From contig DATKZY010000140.1 in assembly GCA_035527715.1 (NCBI GenBank), positions 1-6,128 on the forward strand: a DNA stretch of 6,128 nucleotides, given 5' to 3'. The notes under the pieces were generated by a model. That model ran no database searches. It saw only the letters and a program-made list of their open reading frames with translations, and had not been told where the DNA came from. Positions 1 to 5,636 of the stretch are shown here, piece by piece (the first letter of the stretch is position 1; every line of letters begins with the position of its first letter). The stretch comes from DSUN01 sp035527715. Its GTDB lineage: Bacteria; Planctomycetota; PUPC01; DSUN01. The translations under genes and the position numbers were made by a program.

Positions 1-145
1 TTCTTGGAAGAAGTTCCTCCCCGCACCCCTCTTCAAGAACTTCCACATTGGGCTGCGGCATTCGAGCAAGGCTCGAATGCCGCAGCCCGGTGTGAGAGTT
101 CTTGCGAAGGAAGGGGTGCGGGGAAGGGAACGCTTCGTGCAAGAA
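1..145. repeat. Long imperfect inverted repeat (arms 1-67 and 71-145)
   Basis: The core is a perfect 18-bp palindrome, 50-67 against 71-88, with a 3-nt loop (AAG). Beyond it the arms keep matching with small gaps and mismatches: CAAGAAC (34-40) against GTTCTTG (98-104), CCCCGCACCCCT (19-30) against its complement near 111-123, and TTCTTG (1-6) against CAAGAA (140-145). The structure lies downstream of the ThuA-like gene and could act as a transcript end or as a cruciform. There is no T-tract on either strand, so a classical intrinsic terminator is unlikely. The left edge may continue outside the window. No coding sequence is supported in 1-172. Confidence 0.8.
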
Positions 146-161
146 GCGTTCCCTTCCCCGC
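118..161. repeat. Perfect 19-bp stem hairpin downstream of the ThuA-like gene
   Basis: Positions 118-136 pair perfectly with 143-161 around a 6-nt loop (GTGCAA). It begins 11 nt past the stop codon of the minus-strand ThuA-like gene, where a transcription end or 3' stabilising hairpin would sit. No run of T follows on the minus strand (the next bases are ACCCCTTCC). Its left arm is the same sequence that pairs with 13-30 in the longer inverted repeat, so the two folds exclude each other. Confidence 0.7.
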
Positions 162-172
162 GTTCTGCTCTC

Positions 173-907
<735 letters not shown>

Positions 908-968
908 CCGTGGTGCTCCTGTGCGGGCAGGGGGCTTCGGTGCGGCAGCGCTCTGGGTTCGGGGAAGG

Positions 969-997
969 ATGATACGACGCGGCGGGGGCGCTGTCAA
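969..997 (-). promoter_or_regulatory. Sigma-70-type promoter of the ThuA-like gene
   Basis: On the minus strand TTGACA (992-997) is followed after exactly 17 nt by TATCAT (969-974). That is a consensus -35 and a 5/6 -10. Transcription would begin near 962, giving a leader of about 55 nt with the AGGAG ribosome site at its end. The promoter lies in the 105-nt gap after the methyltransferase stop, so the ThuA-like gene can be expressed independently of the two upstream genes. Confidence 0.75.
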
Positions 998-1012
998 GGC
1001 CGAAGCGCGGGG

Positions 1013-1684
1013 CTAGTCGGCCGGCTTCGCCAGGAGGAGGCGCAGGACGACGCGCTTTTGGTGGGGTCGGATGGCTTGCTCGACGATGCGGAGACCGCCG
1101 CGCCGGGCCATTTTCTCGACGTCGGCCACGCGGAAGGTGTGAGGGTGCTTCTCGGGCCGGCGGCGCAGGCAGCGGGTCCAGCGCCTGAAGCGCTTGCGGA
1201 GGTACTGGTAGCCGCGGTAGACGTTGACTTCGAGGAGGAGGCAGCCGCCGGGCCGCAGGACGCGCGCAAGCTCGCGGCAGACGTCGGCCGGGCGGCGGGT
1301 GTGGTCGAGGGCGTTGATGCAGGTGGCGACGTGGAAGAAGGCGTCGGGGAAGTCGAGCTTCTCGCCCATCTGGCGGCTGTAACGGATCTCGGGCGGGAGC
1401 GCGTAGCTCTCGCGGTAGAAGTCCATCAGGGGGTCCACCCCGTAGCGCTCGCACGCGGGGTCCACGGCGGTGATGAGGCCGGCGGGTCCGCAGCCGAGGT
1501 CGAGCACGCGGTCGCCTGGCTGGAAGGGCCTGTGGCGGCGGATGACGGCGAGACAGGCGTCCCAGGACTCGCGGCGCTTCGCCGGGTCGCCCGCGACTTC
1601 ACGGGCGAACGCGGTCTGCCAGAAGGCGCGCTCGCCCTCCTGGGCACGAGTCCAGAAATCCTCGGGCAAGGCGCGCCTCCTCAT
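1013..1684 (-). CDS. Class I SAM-dependent methyltransferase (Methyltransf_11-like)
   Basis: A 223-residue Rossmann-fold methyltransferase that should transfer a methyl group from S-adenosylmethionine to an unidentified acceptor. The SAM-binding glycine-rich motif is VLDLGCGPAGL (residues 60-70), followed by the acidic strand end GVDP (82-85). FPDAFFHVATCINALDHT (112-129) matches the motif IV/post-IV region, and LRPGGCLLLEV (143-153) is the conserved turn and strand after it. The stretch RKRFRRWTRCLRRR (163-176) is unusually basic and may be a lid or an anionic-ligand surface. The start lies 19 nt after the oxidoreductase stop with no visible Shine-Dalgarno, which suggests translational coupling. 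Upstream in-frame sequence overlaps the oxidoreductase and is low-complexity, so the ATG at 1684 is preferred. Acceptor class (small molecule, lipid, quinone or glycan) cannot be told. Confidence 0.88.
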   Translation of the reverse strand: MRRRALPEDFWTRAQEGERAFWQTAFAREVAGDPAKRRESWDACLAVIRRHRPFQPGDRVLDLGCGPAGLITAVDPACERYGVDPLMDFYRESYALPPEIRYSRQMGEKLDFPDAFFHVATCINALDHTRRPADVCRELARVLRPGGCLLLEVNVYRGYQYLRKRFRRWTRCLRRRPEKHPHTFRVADVEKMARRGGLRIVEQAIRPHQKRVVLRLLLAKPAD

Positions 1685-1703
1685 CGGGGCGTCGGCGCAC
1701 CGC

Positions 1704-2672
1704 TCACAGCTCGACTGGCTGGCCGGTGGCCAGGGAGCGGTCCACGGCCAGGCTGAGGGCGAGGGACTTGCAGGCGTCGGCGTAGGGGGAGAGGACCTTG
1801 TTCTCCTTGCCCTTGGTGCGGATGGCGCCGATGAACGCCTCGTCAATGGCCTGCCCGTAGTCGGCGACGTTGCGGAACTCCTCGGTGCGGCTGGCCTCGC
1901 GGACGGTGACCGAGGCGCGCTCGACGTACTCGATGCGGGCGTCGGTGCAGAAGATGTCCATGCCCACCTTGCCGCCCGCCTTGAGGCAGCAGGCGGAGTA
2001 GACGGTGGCGACCAGGCCGCTCTGGAGGACGAGGGTGGCGGCGGAGAGGTCCTCGACGTCGTAGTTCGGCACGTCGGCCATCAGGCCGCGGCTGGCGGCG
2101 GCGAAGACGGTTCGCGCCTCGCCGAACAGGTAGCGGACCATGTCGAAGATGTGGGTGGTCTGCTCGGCGTGCTGGCCGCCGCTCTGGGCCTTGACGCGCC
2201 ACCAGGCGACGCCGGGCATCCCGCCCATCCAGTAGCCCATCGCCGTCGCCACCTTGCGCTTGCGCAGGAGGGCCTTCAGCTTCGCAATGATGTCCTGGTA
2301 GCGGTCCTGGTAGCCGACGGCGGAGACGACGCCGGCCTTCTCGACGGCGTCGCGGACCCCGATAGCGGTGTCCATCGTGGTCGCGATGGGCTTCTCGACG
2401 AACAGGTGGCAGCCGCGGGCGACGACATCCAACTCGAACTGCCCGTGGGCGAAGGGCGGGGTGCAGACGTAGACGGCGTCGGGCTTCGTGGCGTCGAGCA
2501 TCCGGCGGTGGTCGGAGTATGCCTTGGCCTTGTGCTGCCTGGCCTTGGCCTTCGCGCGGTCGGCCTGCACGTCGCAGAAGCCGACGAGTTGCACGTCCTG
2601 GATCTTCACGAGGTGGCTGAGGTGGTAGCCGGCGATGCCGCCCGAGCCGATGAACGCGACCTTGATGGCCAT
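1704..2672 (-). CDS. Gfo/Idh/MocA family oxidoreductase
   Basis: A 322-residue NAD(P)-dependent sugar or polyol dehydrogenase of the Gfo/Idh/MocA family, at the normal family length. The N-terminal Rossmann domain begins with a dinucleotide-binding loop, GSGGIAGYH (residues 9-17). The hallmark EKP (93-95; Lys94 contacts cofactor and substrate) is preceded by the CTPPFAHG strand (70-77). The C-terminal domain has the catalytic EQTTHIFD helix (170-177) with His174 as the expected acid/base. The chosen ATG has GGAG 8 nt upstream, and its first residues run straight into the cofactor strand. It heads a minus-strand cluster with a methyltransferase and a ThuA-like protein. ThuB, the partner of ThuA in rhizobial trehalose catabolism, belongs to this family, so oxidation of a sugar to a keto-sugar is a reasonable but unproven role. 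No secretion signal is seen. Confidence 0.93.
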   Translation of the reverse strand: MAIKVAFIGSGGIAGYHLSHLVKIQDVQLVGFCDVQADRAKAKARQHKAKAYSDHRRMLDATKPDAVYVCTPPFAHGQFELDVVARGCHLFVEKPIATTMDTAIGVRDAVEKAGVVSAVGYQDRYQDIIAKLKALLRKRKVATAMGYWMGGMPGVAWWRVKAQSGGQHAEQTTHIFDMVRYLFGEARTVFAAASRGLMADVPNYDVEDLSAATLVLQSGLVATVYSACCLKAGGKVGMDIFCTDARIEYVERASVTVREASRTEEFRNVADYGQAIDEAFIGAIRTKGKENKVLSPYADACKSLALSLAVDRSLATGQPVEL

Positions 2673-2735
2673 CCTGGCTTCTCCGGAAGGGGCATAAGAA
2701 ACGCAACCCGCTCGCAGCCAAGGCGAGTTGAGGGG

Positions 2736-2764
2736 AGTCTAACACTAGGGGGAGGAGGAGTCAA
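2736..2764 (-). promoter_or_regulatory. Promoter of the oxidoreductase-methyltransferase operon
   Basis: On the minus strand TTGACT (2759-2764) and TAGACT (2736-2741) are separated by 17 nt. The -10 is preceded by TGT, giving an extended -10 (TGn). The predicted start near 2729 leaves a leader of about 56 nt, almost the same as that of the ThuA-like gene. The -35 lies beside the direct repeats described separately. Confidence 0.6.
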
Positions 2765-2808
2765 GGGTGAGAGTTACACAATTTTACATTGTGGTTACAC
2801 AAGGGTGA
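2762..2808. promoter_or_regulatory. Candidate operator: 21-bp-spaced direct repeats plus palindrome
   Basis: GTTACACAA occurs at 2773-2781 and again at 2794-2802, exactly 21 bp apart, so both copies face the same side of the helix. CAAGGGTGA flanks them at 2762-2770 and 2800-2808. Between the repeats is an inverted repeat, CACAAT (2777-2782) against ATTGTG (2788-2793). The block is AT-rich against a GC-rich background and abuts the -35 of the minus-strand promoter, the usual place for an activator. Direct half-sites spaced 21 bp resemble AraC-family arrangements, but no regulator gene is present to support that. Confidence 0.5.
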
Positions 2809-2831
2809 CAACGGAGCTATCTCCTTGAGGA

Positions 2832-2837
2832 TATAAG
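2832..2837 (+). promoter_or_regulatory. Possible -10 element for the zinc-ribbon gene
   Basis: TATAAG matches a -10 hexamer at 5 of 6 positions on the plus strand. The best -35 candidate, GTGACA at 2805-2810, is 21 nt away, longer than normal, so the promoter may need an activator or may lie elsewhere. If used, it would give a leader of about 115 nt that includes the long hairpin. Confidence 0.25.
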
Positions 2838-2869
2838 ACATAGGACGCCTGGCTGTTGCGTCGGGCACG

Positions 2870-2934
2870 CCATAAGTCGCGCTCAGTGGGGCAGGAAAAG
2901 TTGAAACATTCTGCCCCCGGGCACGACTAATAGG
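2870..2934 (+). promoter_or_regulatory. Structured leader hairpin upstream of the zinc-ribbon gene
   Basis: A near-continuous stem of about 20 base pairs can form. CC (2870-2871) pairs with GG (2933-2934), AGTCG (2875-2879) with CGACT (2924-2928), GCTC (2881-2884) with GGGC (2919-2922, one G-U), and GGGGCAG (2888-2894) with CTGCCCC (2911-2917). Two further pairs close an A-rich apical loop (2897-2908, AAAGTTGAAACA). Small internal loops and a bulge interrupt the stem, as in folded RNAs rather than terminators. It ends 12 nt before the Shine-Dalgarno. I do not recognise it as a known riboswitch or ribosomal-protein leader. Confidence 0.5.
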
Positions 2935-2960
2935 TTAGAGAGGGAGAAAGGAGGCGCACT

Positions 2961-3287
2961 GTGCTCTGTCAACGCCCCCGGTGCGGAGCGCCTGTTCCCG
3001 AAGGTCGTCGAAAGTATTGCTCGGACCGCTGCGCGCGGATCGTGAACCGCGACAGCTCCGCCGCGCGGGCCCGCCGCCGCACTGCTGCCATCGAGGCCAA
3101 GGGCGGCCCGCAAGTGGCTGCGCGCGTATGCCTTTCGTGCAGCCACCCCTTCCTGTCGGAAGGCCCCTGGAACCGCATCTGCCCGCACTGCAGCGAGCGG
3201 AACGTCACGTCGCCTCCCCGGGCCTCCGCAGTGCACTTCGGCCTGTCGCTGCCCGCGGGCGACATGAGCCGCCTGCTCGGCGACTGA
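2961..3287 (+). CDS. Small double zinc-ribbon protein, function unknown
   Basis: A 108-residue cytoplasmic protein with two Cys4 clusters. The first is Cys3, Cys8, Cys20 and Cys24 (C-x4-CG, then YCSDRC), resembling short treble-clef or zinc-knuckle domains. The second is Cys57, Cys60, Cys74 and Cys77 (CLSC, then ICPHC), with FLSEGPWNRICPHC of the type C-x2-C...F-S-G-NR-C-x2-C found in small bacterial and phage zinc-ribbon proteins. An Arg/Ala-rich linker (residues 25-50) joins them and suggests nucleic-acid contact. The GTG start is set by a strong AAAGGAGG ribosome site 6 nt upstream. It is transcribed alone: a structured leader precedes it and a strong terminator follows. Binding to RNA, DNA or the transcription/translation machinery is inferred from the fold type only; a specific function is not recognised. 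Confidence 0.85.
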   Translation: MLCQRPRCGAPVPEGRRKYCSDRCARIVNRDSSAARARRRTAAIEAKGGPQVAARVCLSCSHPFLSEGPWNRICPHCSERNVTSPPRASAVHFGLSLPAGDMSRLLGD

Positions 3288-3300
3288 GCTAGCCCCTCCT

Positions 3301-3345
3301 GGAGCGGCAGGGAACCGCTTGTCCCTGCCGCTCCTTTCTCTCATG
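3301..3345 (+). terminator. Rho-independent terminator after the zinc-ribbon gene
   Basis: A perfect 13-bp stem, 3301-3313 (GGAGCGGCAGGGA) against 3322-3334, has an 8-nt loop and is followed by TTTCTCTC. It begins 14 nt after the stop codon, a typical position. It isolates the zinc-ribbon gene from the glycosyltransferase gene downstream. Confidence 0.85.
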
Positions 3346-3357
3346 GCGTCTCCCCCC

Positions 3358-3393
3358 TTGACTTCCGCGGGCCGGCTGCCATGATAGCCGGCA
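3358..3393 (+). promoter_or_regulatory. Promoter of the glycosyltransferase gene, probably leaderless
   Basis: TTGACT (3358-3363) is followed after 16 nt by CATGAT (3380-3385). A start 6-9 nt downstream falls at about 3391-3394, that is, at the ATG itself. No Shine-Dalgarno is visible before the gene. An inverted repeat, GCCGGCT (3371-3377) against AGCCGGC (3386-3392), spans the -10 and ends one base before the start codon, so it may be a repressor site rather than an RNA hairpin. Confidence 0.5.
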
Positions 3394-4485
3394 ATGAACC
3401 GCATCCTCTACGTCATCACGGAGCTGGACGTGGGCGGGGCCGAGAAGGCCCTGGTCGCGCTGGCCACGCGGCTGAACCGCGCGGCGTACGAGCCGCAGGT
3501 GGCCTGCCTGAGCGGGCGCGGGCCGCTAGGGGCCGACCTCCGCGAGCGCGGCATCCCCGTCCACTTCCTCGGCGCACGGGGATGGTGGGACGTGCGGGCC
3601 CTCTGGCGCCTCCGCCGCCTGGCCAGGCAGGCCGACATCGTGCACAGCTTCCTCTACCACGCGAACATGGCCGCGCGGCTGGCCGCGGTGGGCACGCGCG
3701 TGGCCGCGGTCGTCTCCTCGGCCCGCGTCGCCGAGCGCTCGCGCCCCGGCCGCCGCAGGCTCGAGTGCCTCACCCACCGGCTGGTGGATGCCGAGGTGTG
3801 CGTGTCGAACGGCGTGCGCGACTTCTTCGCCGCCGGCGGCTTCCCGACACGCAAGCTCGTGGTCATCCCAAACGGGGTGGACGCCGCGCGGTTCGCGGGC
3901 CGCGACCCGGCCTTCAAGGCGCGGCTGGGCATCCGCCCCGACGCCCCGCTCGTGACCACCATCGGCCGGCTCCACGAGCAGAAGGGCATGGGGGCCTTCG
4001 TCCGCGCCGCGGCCTCGGTTCGCCACTCGCGGCCCGACTGCCATTTCCTCATTGTGGGCGCCGGGCCGCTCGAGGCCGCGCTCCGCGCCGCCGCCAAGGG
4101 CCTCCATCTCGAGGGCGGCCTGACCTTTCTCGGCCACTGCGACGACGTGCCCGCCGTGCTGCGGGCCACCGACGTCTTCGTCCTCGCCTCGCTCTGGGAG
4201 GGCATGCCGAACGTCGTCCTCGAGGCCATGGCCGCCGGCCTCCCCGTCGTCGCCACCCGCGTCGAGGGCACGGTGGACCTCATCGAGCACAACGAGACCG
4301 GCCTGCTCGTGATGCCGCGGGACGTTCCCGGCCTGGTGAGCGCCATTCAGCGGGTGCTGGATGAGCCGGCCCTTGCCCAGCGCCTCGGCGCGGCGGCCCG
4401 TGAGCGCGTCCGCACCCACTTCCCCCTCGACGCCATGGTCCGCCGCCACGAGGCCCTCTACGCCGACCTTCTCGCCCGCCGCTGA
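3394..4485 (+). CDS. GT4-type (GT-B fold) glycosyltransferase
   Basis: A 363-residue retaining glycosyltransferase that should transfer a sugar from a nucleotide-sugar donor to an acceptor in surface polysaccharide, glycolipid or related synthesis. The N-terminal domain opens with a strand and the GGAEK loop (residues 14-18) typical of the GT4 group. The C-terminal donor domain shows IPNGVD (158-163), GRLHEQKG (191-198, with Arg192 and Lys197 expected to bind donor phosphate), VGAGPL (221-226) and the E-x7-E motif in EGMPNVVLEA (Glu269 and Glu277). All key residues are intact and the length is normal. No transmembrane segment is evident, so it is probably peripheral at the inner face of the membrane. 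It stands alone between a terminator and a repeat region, so no polysaccharide locus is visible to define its acceptor. Confidence 0.93.
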   Translation: MNRILYVITELDVGGAEKALVALATRLNRAAYEPQVACLSGRGPLGADLRERGIPVHFLGARGWWDVRALWRLRRLARQADIVHSFLYHANMAARLAAVGTRVAAVVSSARVAERSRPGRRRLECLTHRLVDAEVCVSNGVRDFFAAGGFPTRKLVVIPNGVDAARFAGRDPAFKARLGIRPDAPLVTTIGRLHEQKGMGAFVRAAASVRHSRPDCHFLIVGAGPLEAALRAAAKGLHLEGGLTFLGHCDDVPAVLRATDVFVLASLWEGMPNVVLEAMAAGLPVVATRVEGTVDLIEHNETGLLVMPRDVPGLVSAIQRVLDEPALAQRLGAAARERVRTHFPLDAMVRRHEALYADLLARR

Positions 4486-4503
4486 GGTGGGGCGCGTTGC
4501 GGC

Positions 4504-4556
4504 CAAGGGTGCCAACCAAGGGTGCCAACTCCCCCCCTCTAGAGTTGGCACCCTTG
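4504..4556. repeat. 13-bp tandem repeat with matching inverted copy (hairpin)
   Basis: CAAGGGTGCCAAC occurs twice back to back (4504-4516 and 4517-4529), then once inverted (GTTGGCACCCTTG, 4544-4556). The second copy and the inverted copy form a 15-bp stem (4517-4531 against 4542-4556). The first copy could replace the second in the stem. It starts 19 nt after the glycosyltransferase stop and may serve as its 3' end, but there is no T-tract after the stem. Confidence 0.8.
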
Positions 4557-4631
4557 AGTGCCCTGCACGGAGTGCTCTCACCACAAGTCTATGAATACGA
4601 ATCACTTAGGCCATGAAGTGGTCCATCCACT

Positions 4632-4694
4632 GGCTCTGGCCCCCATCTGTATCACCCACCCTCCTCTTCGAGGATGATACAGATGGCTGGAGCC
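4632..4694. repeat. Palindromic element built on CATCTGTATCA
   Basis: A perfect 12-bp stem (4643-4654 against 4675-4686, reading CCATCTGTATCA and its complement) is extended outward by GGCTC (4632-4636) against GAGCC (4690-4694). It is capped inside by TCCTC (4662-4666) against GAGGA (4670-4674). The result is a long interrupted hairpin of REP-like appearance. It belongs to the gene-free stretch 4486-5015. Confidence 0.75.
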
Positions 4695-4723
4695 GCGAGG
4701 ATCGCCCATTCTCGCCCATCCCG

Positions 4724-4768
4724 CCCAACTGTATCAACTCGCTCCCCCCAGGAAGTGATACAGATGGG
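4724..4768. repeat. Second palindrome of the same CTGTATCA family
   Basis: CCCAACTGTATCA (4724-4736) pairs with TGATACAGATGGG (4756-4768) with one mismatch, around a 19-nt loop. The CTGTATCA/TGATACAG core is identical to the preceding palindrome 50 bp away. Two adjacent copies in the same arrangement suggest a REP/BIME-type dispersed palindrome. Confidence 0.7.
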
Positions 4769-4785
4769 AGGTCATCGCCTCGTCT

Positions 4786-4998
4786 GCACCCTCGCCTGCC
4801 TCCTGCCGACGCTCTTCTTCCCCTCTTACCCCCAACACCGAACACCCAACACCGATCGCCGCTCTTCCTCTCGCCCCGACCACCGAACACCGACAACCGA
4901 ACACCCATCTCCTCTTCCTCTGTCGTCTGCCCACTGCCGTCTGCCTCCTGCCTCCTGCCGACTTCCCCTCTTCCCCCGCCCCTCTCCCTTGAACACCC
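4786..4998. repeat. Low-complexity C-rich repeat tract, copy A
   Basis: The plus strand is almost free of G and made of short recurring blocks: CCTGCCTCCTGCCGAC (4795-4810 and again 4947-4962), CCCCCAACACCGAACACC (4829-4846), and a 25-nt CACCGAACACC...CCGAACACC block (4881-4905). Open frames through it encode only Pro/Arg/Thr/His-rich sequence and are not credible genes. The same blocks recur at the right end of the window. Confidence 0.75.
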
Positions 4999-5015
4999 CC
5001 GCGTCGCTTGCCCGC

Positions 5016-5044
5016 TTGACGTGCGAGGTCTACCAGTGTAAGAT
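5016..5044 (+). promoter_or_regulatory. Promoter of the toxin-antitoxin module
   Basis: TTGACG (5016-5021) and TAAGAT (5039-5044) are separated by 17 nt, a good sigma-70-type match. Transcription would begin near 5051, giving a leader of about 70 nt before the first small gene. No other convincing promoter is seen inside the module, so the three genes are probably one operon. Confidence 0.65.
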
Positions 5045-5120
5045 GCCTGTGAAGGCAATGGAAGGGGTTGCCGTTGCTCTGCGCGGAGTTGCGCGCCATG
5101 ATGAGTTGCGGAGGTGTGCC

Positions 5121-5366
5121 ATGAGCTCCACGCGAGAGTCGCTGGTCGCGTCTGTGCGAGCGTTGACCGAGGAGGAAGCGCGACAGGCCCTGGAGTTCGT
5201 CCAAGCCTTGCGGCGCAGGACGGAGCTGGCCGAACTCCATCGCAGGCTGGGCGGCAAGCCAGGGTATCGCCTGCCATCCCCGCAACACACCGGGTTCCCA
5301 CCCGTTGAGCCGGCGCCGACCACCGGAATGCCTGCCTCAGAACTCCTTATCCGGGACCGCCGATGA
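5121..5366 (+). CDS. Small antitoxin-like protein (orphan)
   Basis: An 81-residue protein. Residues 14-34 (LTEEEARQALEFVQALRRR region) form a charged amphipathic helix like those at the start of many small VapB/DUF2281-type antitoxin proteins. A Pro-rich middle follows, ending in PASELLIRDRR, a tail similar to the toxin-binding ends of antitoxins paired with PIN toxins. The ATG is fixed by GGAGGT 5 nt upstream; earlier in-frame ATGs fall in or next to the promoter -10. The stop overlaps an ATG (ATGA) that opens a 46-codon frame starting MTVAYPD, which resembles the first residues of a PIN toxin (MTV-x-Y-x-D) but does not continue as one. It therefore looks like an antitoxin whose own toxin was lost. 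Family assignment is by appearance only. Confidence 0.7.
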   Translation: MSSTRESLVASVRALTEEEARQALEFVQALRRRTELAELHRRLGGKPGYRLPSPQHTGFPPVEPAPTTGMPASELLIRDRR

Positions 5367-5411
5367 CCGTCGCCTATCCTGATCGTTGCAGGAGAGCAGA
5401 GGAGACCTACA

Positions 5412-5636
5412 ATGGAAGCCAAGAGGTTCATCGGCGAGGTCCTCGACGACGGGCACCTCTCCCTGCCTGGAGACACCGCCCTTCAGGTCGGCCAGCAGTT
5501 TGAGGTCATCCTGCTGCCCCTTGAAGAGGCCGAGACCGGGGAGTATGCCGAGGCCCTGGCGCGGCGGAAAGGCTTCGCCGACCTCACCGAAGAGGACGTC
5601 GCCCGGATCATCCACGAATCCCGGGGCGTCCGGTGA
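5412..5636 (+). CDS. AbrB/SpoVT-like antitoxin of a PIN toxin
   Basis: A 74-residue protein. The N-terminal part, GEVLDDGHLSLPGDTAL followed by QVGQQFEVILLPL (residues 8-37), has the strand-turn pattern of a swapped-hairpin AbrB/MazE-like DNA-binding domain, including 'DG-x-LxLP' and 'xGxxxEV'. The C-terminal part, rich in Glu, Asp and Arg (residues 38-74), is likely the toxin-neutralising segment. The ATG has AGAGGAGA 6 nt upstream. It lies 45 nt after the preceding small gene and its TGA overlaps the GTG start of the PIN gene by 4 nt (GTGA), which is typical of translationally coupled antitoxin-toxin pairs. By family analogy the complex with the toxin would bind the operon promoter and repress it. 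The core FIGEVLDDGHLSLP is convincing; exact subfamily is uncertain. Confidence 0.82.
   Translation: MEAKRFIGEVLDDGHLSLPGDTALQVGQQFEVILLPLEEAETGEYAEALARRKGFADLTEEDVARIIHESRGVR

Noticed and set aside
967..975. Shared GGATGATAC at 967-975 and 4672-4680 as a common regulatory site
   Set aside because: A 9-mer match can occur by chance; one copy is part of a promoter -10 on the minus strand and the other is part of a palindrome arm.
1470..2828. Plus-strand frame of 452 codons over the oxidoreductase
   Set aside because: It is antisense to a clear Gfo/Idh/MocA gene and has low-complexity Gly/Asp/Val composition typical of a reverse-complement shadow.
2820..2960. Known riboswitch upstream of the zinc-ribbon gene
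   Set aside because: No conserved core of a riboswitch class I know (cobalamin, TPP, SAM, c-di-GMP, glycine) could be recognised; kept only as an unassigned structured leader.
4632..4768. Possible CRISPR array from recurring CTGTATCA motifs
   Set aside because: The motifs occur as inverted pairs with unequal spacing and there are no regularly spaced direct repeats or cas genes.
5043..5120. Upstream in-frame ATG codons (5043 and 5058) as starts of the first antitoxin-like gene
   Set aside because: The first overlaps the promoter -10 and the second is only a few bases after the predicted transcript start without a ribosome site, whereas 5121 has GGAGGT at good spacing.
4606..5301. Open frames on both strands through the repeat tract (231 and 230 codons)
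   Set aside because: Translations are low-complexity Pro/Thr/Arg or Gly/Arg sequence from repeats; only the 3' part from 5121 on the plus strand has a promoter, a ribosome site and protein-like sequence.
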